NCBI GenBank assembly: GCA_964528825.1
Contig: CAZGVB010000003.1
Location: 21,792 to 85,791 of the forward strand
From: RGIG5612 sp964528825
Lineage (GTDB): Bacteria; Bacillota; Clostridia; Lachnospirales; Lachnospiraceae
Direction of reading: 5' to 3'
Length of the DNA: 64,000 nucleotides
Positions within the stretch are counted from its first letter, which is position 1. Each line of letters starts with the position of its first letter. A program made the position numbers and the translations under genes. Positions 53,962-62,834 of this stretch are shown in pieces. Below the pieces are notes generated by a model. It had not been told where the DNA came from. It made no database searches and was given only the letters and a program-made list of their open reading frames with translations.

Positions 53962-55359
53962 ATGCAATATTATAATGACAAGGTTCATGAAGAATGCGGA
54001 GTATTCGGCTTTTGGTCAGAGAAGGAAGCTGATATTTCAAGGTCTATATATCGCGGTCTGACAGCATTGCAGCACAGAGGTCAGGAATCGGCCGGTATTG
54101 CTGTATGTGACAGAGACGGCGAGAGGGGAAATATCTGCTTTTATAAGGGAATGGGCCTTGTGTCCGAGGTCTTTGATGAGGACTGTCTGGACAAGCTTAA
54201 GGGCAACATAGGGATCGGCCATGTAAGATATTCGACTACAGGTGAAAGTAATGACTCCAATACACAGCCTGTTGTATTTCATTATCTAAAAGGTACCTTG
54301 GCACTTGTGCATAACGGAAATATCGTCAATTGCCAACGTCTTAAAGAAAAGATGTTTAATGAAGGAGAAGTATTCGGAGCGACTACCGATACGGAGGTTA
54401 TCGCCAAGCTCATAGCACGTATGAGAGCACAGACTCCTTCTATTGAGGAAGCCGTAAAAAAAGCGGCACCAAAGCTCATAGGCGGATATGCCATTATCAT
54501 AATGAGTCCCAGAAAGCTTGTAGCCGTAAGGGATCCACAGGGCCTGAAGCCGCTTTGCATAGGAAAAAATGACAGCGGTTATGTATTGGCATCGGAAAGC
54601 TGTGCTTTAAATGCGGTAGGTGCGGATTTTATTCGCGATGTAGAACCCGGTGAGGTAGTGACATTATCAAAACATGGTCTTACATCAGACAGATCTATGT
54701 GTACAGATCCCTCTCATCAGGCACATTGTGTATTTGAATATATTTATTTTGCAAGGCTCGATTCGAGGATCGATAATATTGATGTTTATGATGCTAGGAT
54801 AAGGGGCGGAAGAGCATTGGCCGACGCTTATCCTGTTGATGCGGATATTGTATGCGGTGTTCCGGATTCGGGCTTGGCTGCTGCTGCCGGATATGCCGAG
54901 AGAGCGGGCTTGCCTTTTGTTCAGGCCTTTCACAAGAACAGCTATGTAGGGCGTACATTTATTAAGCCGACACAGCGTGAAAGGGAAAATGCCGTACAGA
55001 TGAAGCTGAGTGTACTGGGTGCTGCCGTTAAGGGTAAGAGGATGGTGCTTATAGATGATTCCATAGTCCGCGGCACCACTATTGCCAATCTTATAAAAAT
55101 GCTTAGAAAAGAAGGTGCTCTTGAGGTGCATGTGCGCATAAGCTCACCTCCGTTCCTGTATCCATGTTATTATGGCACGGATGTCCCGGATAACAGTCAA
55201 CTCATTGCCAACAAGCTGTCAGCTGACGAAATATGCAGAAACATAGGCGCTGATTCACTCGGATATATGAGGATTGAGGATCTTCCTAAGATGACAGAGG
55301 GATTGCCGATCTGTAAAGCATGCTTTGACAACATATATCCTACAGAGACCTTCAGGTGA
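53962..55359 (+). CDS. purF: Amidophosphoribosyltransferase
   Basis: A 465-aa protein. Short propeptide, then the N-terminal nucleophile Cys in EECGVFGFW (C12/13), glutaminase domain, and a phosphoribosyltransferase domain with the PRPP motif MVLIDDSIVRGTT. Cluster cysteines are likely in the C-terminal part (CKACFDNIYP), as in Bacillus-type PurF. First committed step of purine synthesis; no other pur gene is adjacent. Confidence 0.95.
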   Translation: MQYYNDKVHEECGVFGFWSEKEADISRSIYRGLTALQHRGQESAGIAVCDRDGERGNICFYKGMGLVSEVFDEDCLDKLKGNIGIGHVRYSTTGESNDSNTQPVVFHYLKGTLALVHNGNIVNCQRLKEKMFNEGEVFGATTDTEVIAKLIARMRAQTPSIEEAVKKAAPKLIGGYAIIIMSPRKLVAVRDPQGLKPLCIGKNDSGYVLASESCALNAVGADFIRDVEPGEVVTLSKHGLTSDRSMCTDPSHQAHCVFEYIYFARLDSRIDNIDVYDARIRGGRALADAYPVDADIVCGVPDSGLAAAAGYAERAGLPFVQAFHKNSYVGRTFIKPTQRERENAVQMKLSVLGAAVKGKRMVLIDDSIVRGTTIANLIKMLRKEGALEVHVRISSPPFLYPCYYGTDVPDNSQLIANKLSADEICRNIGADSLGYMRIEDLPKMTEGLPICKACFDNIYPTETFR

Positions 55360-55387
55360 TCATTGTATTCAAAAAACGGGGAAAATC

Positions 55388-56596
55388 ATGTTATCAATAA
55401 ATCAAAATTATCTTAACCTTCAAGGAAGCTATCTTTTTACTGAAATTGCTCATAGAATAGACGCTTATCGCAGCACAGAACCGGACAAAAAGATCATACG
55501 CCTCGGTATAGGAGATGTAACATTACCTATCGCTCCTGCGATCGTTAGTGCTATGCATAGGGCAGTTGATGAGATGGGAACGGCAGAAGGCTTCCACGGA
55601 TATGGCCCGGAGCAGGGATATGATTTTCTGCGTGACAGGATATCAGAGAATGATTACAAAAAAAGAGGTTGTGATATATCCGCCGATGAGATATTCATCT
55701 CAGACGGCGCAAAATGTGATGTAGGAAATATTCAGGAAATATTCGGAAAAGACAATAGGGTTGCGGTATGCGATCCTGTTTATCCGGTATATGTAGATAC
55801 GAATGTAATGGCGGGCAGATCCGGAACCTTTGATAAAACAAAGGGCGTTTATACCGATATCATCTACCTTCCGTGTGAAGAATCAAATAATTTTATGCCG
55901 GATTTGCCTACAGAGGTTCCGGATCTGATCTACCTGTGCTTTCCAAATAATCCGACGGGTATGACCATATCAAAGGAATGCCTCCAAAAATGGGTGGACT
56001 ATGCCAATAAAAACGGATCGGTAATATTATTTGATGCCGCATATGAGGCATACATATCGGACGAGGATATTCCGCACAGTATATATGAATGTACGGGCGC
56101 GCGAGAGTGCGCGATAGAATTCCACAGCTTTTCAAAAAATGCCGGATTTACGGGATTGAGGCTCGGATATACCGTCATCCCCAAGGATCTTTGCAGAAAT
56201 AATGTAAAGCTTCACAGTCTTTGGTCACGCAGACACGGAACGAAATATAACGGGGCTCCGTATATTATACAGAGAGCCGGTGAGGCGGTATATTCTGACG
56301 CGGCAAAAAAAGAGCTGAAAGAGCAGATCTCTTATTATATGAACAATGCGAAGGTGATAAGAGAAGGTCTTGCCGATATGGGATATACGGTATATGGCGG
56401 TGTAAATGCACCGTACATTTGGCTTAAAGTACCCGGAAAATCATGGGATTTCTTCGATCACCTGCTGCATGACGCACAGGTAGTGGGAACTCCGGGAGTA
56501 GGATTCGGATCAAAAGGTGAGGGCTTCTTCAGGCTCACGGCGTTTGGAACATATGAAAATTCAATTGAGGCTCTCAAAAGGATAAAAACGCTCTAG
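55388..56596 (+). CDS. dapL: LL-diaminopimelate aminotransferase
   Basis: A 402-aa PLP enzyme starting MLSINQNYLNLQGSYLF with GIGDVTLPI and the PLP-lysine region HSFSKNAGFTGLRLGY. DapL makes LL-DAP in one step from tetrahydrodipicolinate and glutamate, so this organism uses the aminotransferase variant of the lysine pathway. ATG 55388 has GGGG before it; an in-frame ATG at 55325 lies inside purF. Its TAG shares a palindromic CTAG with the gltD stop on the other strand. Confidence 0.94.
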   Translation: MLSINQNYLNLQGSYLFTEIAHRIDAYRSTEPDKKIIRLGIGDVTLPIAPAIVSAMHRAVDEMGTAEGFHGYGPEQGYDFLRDRISENDYKKRGCDISADEIFISDGAKCDVGNIQEIFGKDNRVAVCDPVYPVYVDTNVMAGRSGTFDKTKGVYTDIIYLPCEESNNFMPDLPTEVPDLIYLCFPNNPTGMTISKECLQKWVDYANKNGSVILFDAAYEAYISDEDIPHSIYECTGARECAIEFHSFSKNAGFTGLRLGYTVIPKDLCRNNVKLHSLWSRRHGTKYNGAPYIIQRAGEAVYSDAAKKELKEQISYYMNNAKVIREGLADMGYTVYGGVNAPYIWLKVPGKSWDFFDHLLHDAQVVGTPGVGFGSKGEGFFRLTAFGTYENSIEALKRIKTL

Positions 56597-58116
56597 AACA
56601 TATTTGAATATCCCATAAGGAATTCGTCGACCTCTTTTGCGCAAGCCCTTCCCTCAGATATAGCCCATACAACGAGAGACTGGCCGCGGTGTGCGTCACC
56701 TGCCGTAAATATCTTTTCAGCGTCTGTCTTATATGAGCCCGCAAGTGTTTGAATGGTACCTGTATCTGATATTTTAAGGCCAAAGGCATCAGCTACATAT
56801 GACTGGCATCCTTCAAAGCCGGCAGCAAGTATGAGCATGTCACATGGAATCTTTTTTTCAGAACCGCTTACAATATTTATGATCCGCTTCTTGGTCTTTT
56901 CATCAAAGCTCTTTTTGATGCCTACGGTCACCAGCTCCTTTATATTGCCGTCTTTATCCTTTATTATCTCTTTAAATGACGTTGCGAACATACGGGGATC
57001 CTTGCCATATAATGCATATGCCTCCTGCTGACCATAGCCCATTTCATAATTTCCGGCCTTCAGAGGCCAATTCTGCCCGTTATTGTTCTTTTCCGGTGCC
57101 TTAGGATTGCGGTCTAATTGAACAACACTTGCAGCTCCTTCTCTTAAAGCGACAGCGACACAATCATTTCCCGTATCTCCGCCTCCGACAATGACAACAT
57201 TTTTGCCGCGGGCATTTAAAGTAAGATCATTTATATCACCGGAATTATTCAAAGTGAATTCCGAGAGAAAATCAACCGCAAAGCATATTCCCAAAGCATC
57301 TCTTCCGGGTACATTTACATCTCTCGGCTGCTTAGATCCACATGCAAGGATCACAGCGTCAAAACAGTCTGTTATCTGCTTGGCACTTGCAGATGCCGTA
57401 TCGCATCCGGATACGACACCTAAGGAAGGATCCGGAGCACCGACATTTATTCCGGTCTTGAATACAACACCTTCGGCTTTCATAATGTCTATACGTCTCT
57501 TTATTACATCCTTTTCAAGCTTCATGCTTGGTATACCGTACATTAGAAGACCGCCGGGCATCGCATCACGTTCAAATACCGTGACATTATGTCCGCGTTT
57601 GTTAAGGCAATCAGCTGCAGCAAGACCTGCAGGTCCGGAGCCGATCACAGCCACGTTTTTATCTGATCTTACCTTTGGAGGCTCAGGCTTTATCAGTCCT
57701 TTGGAAAATGCTTCCTCTGTTATCGCATATTCATTATCGTGACAGGTTACGGGTTCACCGTTTAGTCTGCATACGCATGCATTTTCACAAAGAGCAGGGC
57801 ATACACGTCCTGTAAATTCGGGAAAATTATTTGTCTTGGAAAGCCTCTGCCATGCAAGCTGCCAATTATCAAGATACAGTTCATCATTATATTCGGGAAT
57901 AAGATTATGCAAAGGACAGCCGCTGTATTTTCCACTGTACCTGACGCCTGATTGGCAAAAAGGAATGCCGCAGTTCATGCATCTGGATGCCTGTGTCCTT
58001 ACGGCATCCTTACACAAGGGCAAATGAAAATCATTGCAGTCATTTATTCTTTCAAGAGGATCTCTGAGAGGTCTGGCTTGTCTTTCATATTCGATAAATC
58101 CGGTTGGTTTTCCCAT
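56593..58116 (-). CDS. gltD: Glutamate synthase, small subunit
   Basis: A 507-aa protein with an N-terminal [4Fe-4S] domain (CMNCGIPFCQSG, CENACVC), FAD motif IGSGPAGLAAADCL and an NAD(P)H motif VIVGGGDTGNDC. It brings electrons to the large subunit. ATG at 58116 with AGGAGGG (plus 58123-58132 region) is chosen over the frame start at 58149, which lies in gltB. It starts 1 bp after the gltB stop. Confidence 0.95.
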   Translation of the reverse strand: MGKPTGFIEYERQARPLRDPLERINDCNDFHLPLCKDAVRTQASRCMNCGIPFCQSGVRYSGKYSGCPLHNLIPEYNDELYLDNWQLAWQRLSKTNNFPEFTGRVCPALCENACVCRLNGEPVTCHDNEYAITEEAFSKGLIKPEPPKVRSDKNVAVIGSGPAGLAAADCLNKRGHNVTVFERDAMPGGLLMYGIPSMKLEKDVIKRRIDIMKAEGVVFKTGINVGAPDPSLGVVSGCDTASASAKQITDCFDAVILACGSKQPRDVNVPGRDALGICFAVDFLSEFTLNNSGDINDLTLNARGKNVVIVGGGDTGNDCVAVALREGAASVVQLDRNPKAPEKNNNGQNWPLKAGNYEMGYGQQEAYALYGKDPRMFATSFKEIIKDKDGNIKELVTVGIKKSFDEKTKKRIINIVSGSEKKIPCDMLILAAGFEGCQSYVADAFGLKISDTGTIQTLAGSYKTDAEKIFTAGDAHRGQSLVVWAISEGRACAKEVDEFLMGYSNMF

Positions 58117-58117
58117 T

Positions 58118-61100
58118 TTATTTTCCCTCCTGAATAAGATAAAAAGCATCCAGTCTTGCTTGCTTGTGGGATATGCCTTTTTCTTCTATCTTAGCAATAG
58201 CTTGAGTCATTTTTTGATAATCTATGGGTATGATCTTCTTGAATTTATGAAGATATGAATCAAAATGACTAAGTATCTCACCGGCAAGCTGAGAGCCCGT
58301 GGCTTCTTTATGTTCCTTTATGAGTTCTTTCAATTCTTCAATATCGTGTTTTTCAGAGATGACCGACATAGTCACCATTTCTTTATTGAGCCTCAGATAC
58401 AGATCGTAATTTTCGTCAAGTACATATGCAATGCCTCCGCTCATTCCGGCTGCAAAGTTTTTTCCTGTACGTCCAAGGATGACCACTCTTCCTCCCGTCA
58501 TATATTCACATCCGTGGTCGCCGCAGCCTTCAATTACGGCAATTGCCCCTGAATTTCTGACACAGAAACGTTCACCGGCTATGCCGTTGATAAAGGCTTT
58601 TCCTGAGGTTGCACCATATAGGGCCACATTTCCGACTATTATATTATCACTGGCCGGAAAGGCAGATCTTTTATCAAGCTTAAGTATAAGCTTTCCTCCT
58701 GAAAGACCTTTTCCGAAGTAGTCATTTGCATCTCCCGTGAGGTTTAATGTAAGACCCTTTGGTATAAATGCGCCAAAGGATTGGCCCCCGCCTCCGTGAC
58801 AATTGATCACATATGTATCGTCATTTAATGAATCTTTGAAGGTTTCGGTTATCACAGAGCCGCATATTGTACCGAAGGTCCTGTTAGTGCTTGATACATT
58901 TACATTTACAGAGGCAGGCTTCTTCTTTTTAAATGCTTCTTTAAATGCCGGCAGTATAGTCTTCATATCAAGAGTATCTTCTAATTTGAAATCATATATA
59001 TCTTCCGGCTTGAAATGCTCAGCCGGGAAATCACCTATAACAGAAGACAGGTCGATTGTTTCCGCACGATGCGTATTTCTTTTTTGACGAGGTCTGATAA
59101 GATCTGTCCTTCCGACAAGCTCATTCACTGTTCTGACACCGAGCTTTGCCATAATCTCTCGCATCTCTTCTGCAACATACATCATAAAATTCACGACATA
59201 TTCGGGCTTTCCGCAAAAACGCTTGCGAAGCTGCGGGTTCTGAGTAGCGATGCCCATAGGACATGTATCAAGATTGCAGACACGCATCATGACACATCCG
59301 AGAGCAACAAGAGGTGCGGTAGCAAATCCGAATTCTTCGGCGCCCAGTATACATGCAATAGCCACATCACGTCCGGTCATAAGCTTGCCATCGGTCTCTA
59401 ACTTAACTCTTGTACGAAGACCGTTCATTATGAGTGTCTGATGTGTCTCAGCAAGGCCCAGCTCCCACGGAAGACCGGCATCATGTATCGAACTTCTCGG
59501 TGCGGCGCCGGTACCGCCGTCAAAGCCTGAGATGAGGACCGTCTGTGCTCCTGCCTTTGCCACGCCGCTGGCTATTGTACCGACACCTGCTTCAGAAACA
59601 AGCTTTACCGAAATGTCGGCTTTTCTGTTTGCATTTTTAAGGTCATATATCAGCTGTGCCAGATCTTCAATAGAATATATATCATGGTGAGGTGGAGGAG
59701 AGATCAATGCGACACCGGGGGTAGAGTATCTCGTTTCAGCTATCCACGGATAGACCTTTTTGCCGGGAAGATGGCCGCCCTCACCCGGCTTTGCACCTTG
59801 CGCAAGCTTTATCTGAATCTCGTCAGCACTGCAAAGATAGGCACTTGTCACTCCGAAACGACCCGATGCAACCTGCTTTATCCTGCTGTTAAATTTTGTA
59901 CCGAAACGGTCTGTTCTTTCGCCTCCCTCACCGGAATTTGATTTTCCGCCGATGATATGCATAGCCTCGGCAAGACATTTATGTGCCTCTTCCGAGATCG
60001 AGCCGTAGCTCATGGCACCGGTCTTGAATCTTTTCACTATATCCGCAGCGCTCTCAACCTCATCTATAGGAATACCGCCTTTTTCATCCCATACAAATTC
60101 CATAAGTCCTCTGATAGTATGTGGGATCTGCTCATTATCAACCATAGCAGAGTATTCCTTGAATTTTTTATAATCTCCGTTCTGCACAGCATCTCTTAAG
60201 GCTACGATCGTTTGCGGATTATACATATGATCCTCAGAATCCGGATTTGAGCGGAGCTTATGATTGCCTATACTGTCCAGCGTTTTGTCAACTCCAAGTC
60301 CCAATGGGTCAAAGGCATGAGAATGCCGCCATTCTGTGCCTTCTGCGATCTCCTTTAGACCTATGCCGTCAACAGGGCTGTATGTATTCGTAAAATATTT
60401 ATCAATGACTGATTTGCAGATTCCTACTGCCTCAAATATCTGTGCGCTTTGGTATGATTGAAGGGTGGATATGCCCATCTTTGCGGCAATTTTTACGATT
60501 CCGTTGCATATTGCACTGTTATATGAATCTATAGCCACATGATCGTCCTTATCAAGAGCACCGTTTTCAACATATTCCGTAATACATTCATGGGCAAGAT
60601 AAGGATTTACGGCTCTTGCTCCATATGCAAGAAGAAGAGCAAAATGATTTACAGATCTTGGTTCCGCGCTTTCCAGGATTATCGAAACAGCTGTCCTTTT
60701 CTTGGTCCTTATTAAATATTGCTCCATAGCGGATACGGCAAGCAATGACGGGATCGCAACATGATTTTCGTCTACGCCTCTGTCCGAAAGGATGATGATA
60801 TTCGATCCGTTTTTATATGCCTTGTCGCAGCTTACATATAGGTGTTCGATCGCATTTTCAAGAGACGTATTTTTATAATATAAAAGAGATACTACCTGAA
60901 CCTTGAAGCCCCTTTTTTTGATATTTTTTATCTTCATAAGCTCCACTGACGTGAGTATCGGATTATTTATTTCGAGCACTCTGCAATTATCCGGATTATC
61001 TTCAAGCAGATTGCCGTCTGAACCTACATAGACTGTAGTATCAGTAACGATTTTTTCACGAAGTGAATCGATGGGAGGATTTGTTACCTGAGCGAAAAGC

Positions 61101-62626
61101 TGCTTGAAATAATTAAACAATGGCTGGTGCTTTTCCGAAAGCACGGCGAGTGTAGTATCATTTCCCATAGAGGCAGTCGGTTCTGTGCCGTTCTTTGCCA
61201 TAGGAAGTATCACCTCATTGATATCTTCGTATGTATATCCGAATGCTTTATAAAGTCTGCTTCGTTCCTCCTGAGTATATTGGGGTATCTTTTTGTTGGG
61301 GATGGAGAGACTGTTTAATGTAATAAGATTGGCATCAAGCCATTCTCCGTAAGGCTCTCTTGAGGCGTAATAGGCCTTGCATTCCTCATCTGATATTATC
61401 TCCTTGCGTGTTGTATCTATGAGAAGCATCTTGCCCGGCTTAAGGCGTGATTTGCTTATAATATCTTCTGCCGGGATATCAAGCACACCGACCTCGGATG
61501 AAAGGATCACCTTACGATCCTTTGTAATATAATATCTGGAAGGTCTAAGTCCGTTTCTGTCAAGGACAGCACCGCAGATGTCGCCGTCGGAAAAAAGAAT
61601 AGCCGCCGGCCCGTCCCATGGCTCCATCATGGTAGAATAATATCTGTACATGTCTCTCTTCGATCTTGAGATCTCGTTATCATGTTTCCATGGTTCGGGT
61701 ATAGTGATCATGACGGCAAGAGGCAAAGGAATGCCGCCCATAGTTAAAAATTCAAGAGTATTGTCAAGCATCGCAGAATCCGATCCCGACGATGCGATGA
61801 CCGGCATGATCTTGTCCATATCGTCTTTTAAAAGATCGGTATGTAATGTTTCCTCACGCGCCAGCATTCTGTCGACATTTCCGCGTATCGTATTGATCTC
61901 ACCATTATGCAGGATAAATCTGTTTGGATGAGCGCGCTGCCAGCTGGGTGTGGTGTTTGTAGAAAAACGTGAATGAACCATTGCAATGGCACTTTTATAA
62001 TCCTCATTTTGCAGATCATCATAAAATCTGCGAAGCTGATCTACCAGGAACATTCCCTTATATACGATGGTACGTGAAGAAAGAGAGCAGACATATGTGT
62101 TCTCACTGCTTTGCTCAAATACACGGCGTATGATATATAACTTCCTGTCAAAATCAAGACCCTTGTTTATTCCCTCGGGTCTTCTTACGAAGCATTGTGC
62201 AATATAAGGCATAGAATCAAATGCTTTTTTTCCTAGTATTTCGGGATGAGTTGGAACATCTCTCCAACCGATAAATTCAATATTCTCTTTTTCACATATG
62301 ATCTCAAACATCTTCTTTTCCTGACGTCTTAAGACTATATTTTGAGGAAAGAAGAACATTCCGACACCGTAATTACGCTCACCCCCGAGATCGTCTCTCA
62401 GCTTAGTAAAGAATTCATGCGAGATCTGAAGCAAGATACCTACGCCGTCTCCGGTTTCACCTGTGGCATCCTTACCTGCACGATGTTCGAGCTTTTCAAC
62501 TATTGAAAGAGCATCATTTACAATAGAATGTGACGCTATCCCATCTATACTGACGACGGCACCTATGCCGCATGCATCGTGCTCAAACGATTTGTCATAT
62601 AATCCTTTTTTGTTTAGATCTGACAT
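58118..62626 (-). CDS. gltB: Glutamate synthase, large subunit
   Basis: A 1502-aa protein of normal size. Order: 18-residue propeptide, N-terminal nucleophile C19 in HDACGIGAV, amidotransferase domain, central domain, FMN-binding synthase domain (GAKPGEGGHLPGKKV, GFDGGTGAAPRSSIHDAG) with the 3Fe-4S cysteines (CVMMRVCNLDTCPMGIA) and a C-terminal beta-helix domain (GxxG repeats). It makes two glutamates from glutamine and 2-oxoglutarate. AGGA precedes the ATG. Confidence 0.96.
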   Translation of the reverse strand: MSDLNKKGLYDKSFEHDACGIGAVVSIDGIASHSIVNDALSIVEKLEHRAGKDATGETGDGVGILLQISHEFFTKLRDDLGGERNYGVGMFFFPQNIVLRRQEKKMFEIICEKENIEFIGWRDVPTHPEILGKKAFDSMPYIAQCFVRRPEGINKGLDFDRKLYIIRRVFEQSSENTYVCSLSSRTIVYKGMFLVDQLRRFYDDLQNEDYKSAIAMVHSRFSTNTTPSWQRAHPNRFILHNGEINTIRGNVDRMLAREETLHTDLLKDDMDKIMPVIASSGSDSAMLDNTLEFLTMGGIPLPLAVMITIPEPWKHDNEISRSKRDMYRYYSTMMEPWDGPAAILFSDGDICGAVLDRNGLRPSRYYITKDRKVILSSEVGVLDIPAEDIISKSRLKPGKMLLIDTTRKEIISDEECKAYYASREPYGEWLDANLITLNSLSIPNKKIPQYTQEERSRLYKAFGYTYEDINEVILPMAKNGTEPTASMGNDTTLAVLSEKHQPLFNYFKQLFAQVTNPPIDSLREKIVTDTTVYVGSDGNLLEDNPDNCRVLEINNPILTSVELMKIKNIKKRGFKVQVVSLLYYKNTSLENAIEHLYVSCDKAYKNGSNIIILSDRGVDENHVAIPSLLAVSAMEQYLIRTKKRTAVSIILESAEPRSVNHFALLLAYGARAVNPYLAHECITEYVENGALDKDDHVAIDSYNSAICNGIVKIAAKMGISTLQSYQSAQIFEAVGICKSVIDKYFTNTYSPVDGIGLKEIAEGTEWRHSHAFDPLGLGVDKTLDSIGNHKLRSNPDSEDHMYNPQTIVALRDAVQNGDYKKFKEYSAMVDNEQIPHTIRGLMEFVWDEKGGIPIDEVESAADIVKRFKTGAMSYGSISEEAHKCLAEAMHIIGGKSNSGEGGERTDRFGTKFNSRIKQVASGRFGVTSAYLCSADEIQIKLAQGAKPGEGGHLPGKKVYPWIAETRYSTPGVALISPPPHHDIYSIEDLAQLIYDLKNANRKADISVKLVSEAGVGTIASGVAKAGAQTVLISGFDGGTGAAPRSSIHDAGLPWELGLAETHQTLIMNGLRTRVKLETDGKLMTGRDVAIACILGAEEFGFATAPLVALGCVMMRVCNLDTCPMGIATQNPQLRKRFCGKPEYVVNFMMYVAEEMREIMAKLGVRTVNELVGRTDLIRPRQKRNTHRAETIDLSSVIGDFPAEHFKPEDIYDFKLEDTLDMKTILPAFKEAFKKKKPASVNVNVSSTNRTFGTICGSVITETFKDSLNDDTYVINCHGGGGQSFGAFIPKGLTLNLTGDANDYFGKGLSGGKLILKLDKRSAFPASDNIIVGNVALYGATSGKAFINGIAGERFCVRNSGAIAVIEGCGDHGCEYMTGGRVVILGRTGKNFAAGMSGGIAYVLDENYDLYLRLNKEMVTMSVISEKHDIEELKELIKEHKEATGSQLAGEILSHFDSYLHKFKKIIPIDYQKMTQAIAKIEEKGISHKQARLDAFYLIQEGK

Positions 62627-62676
62627 TTTTTATTCCTCACTGTTTTGTAATAAGCTGTGCAACACTTTCAAAGTAT

Positions 62677-62708
62677 AAAAAAAGGCCGTACATAATACAT
62701 GTACGACC
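62677..62708 (-). terminator. Intrinsic terminator between pyrG and gltB
   Basis: Minus strand: GGTCGTACAT, loop GTATT, ATGTACGGCC (plus 62708-62684), then seven T (62683-62677). The 10-bp stem has one G-T wobble. It ends the pyrG transcript, or attenuates a gltB transcript starting at the upstream promoter. Confidence 0.75.
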
Positions 62709-62711
62709 TCT

Positions 62712-62755
62712 TTGTCGATAGAATGTAAGATATCATTCTATCGACAATAAGTCAA
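62712..62755 (-). promoter_or_regulatory. Promoter-like element with a 14-bp perfect palindrome upstream of gltB
   Basis: Minus strand: TTGACT (plus 62755-62750), 17-bp spacer, TATCTT (62732-62727). The -10 lies between the arms of a perfect inverted repeat TTGTCGATAGAATG/CATTCTATCGACAA (62712-62725, 62734-62747; loop 8). Followed directly by the terminator hairpin, this could be an operator plus attenuator for gltBD. An additional AT-rich inverted repeat (ACAATTTTTT...AAAAAATTGT) lies just upstream. Confidence 0.45.
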
Positions 62756-62834
62756 CAATTTTTTCAAAAAAATTGTATGTAAGTAAAGAAATATGTTGTA
62801 CAGTACAGATCCATACTGTAATTCATAGCAACAA

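Noticed and set aside
62712..62747. ANTAR-type antiterminator upstream of gltB
   Set aside because: The stem loop has an 8-nt loop without the A1/G4 hexaloop pattern, and no second hexaloop stem overlaps the terminator.
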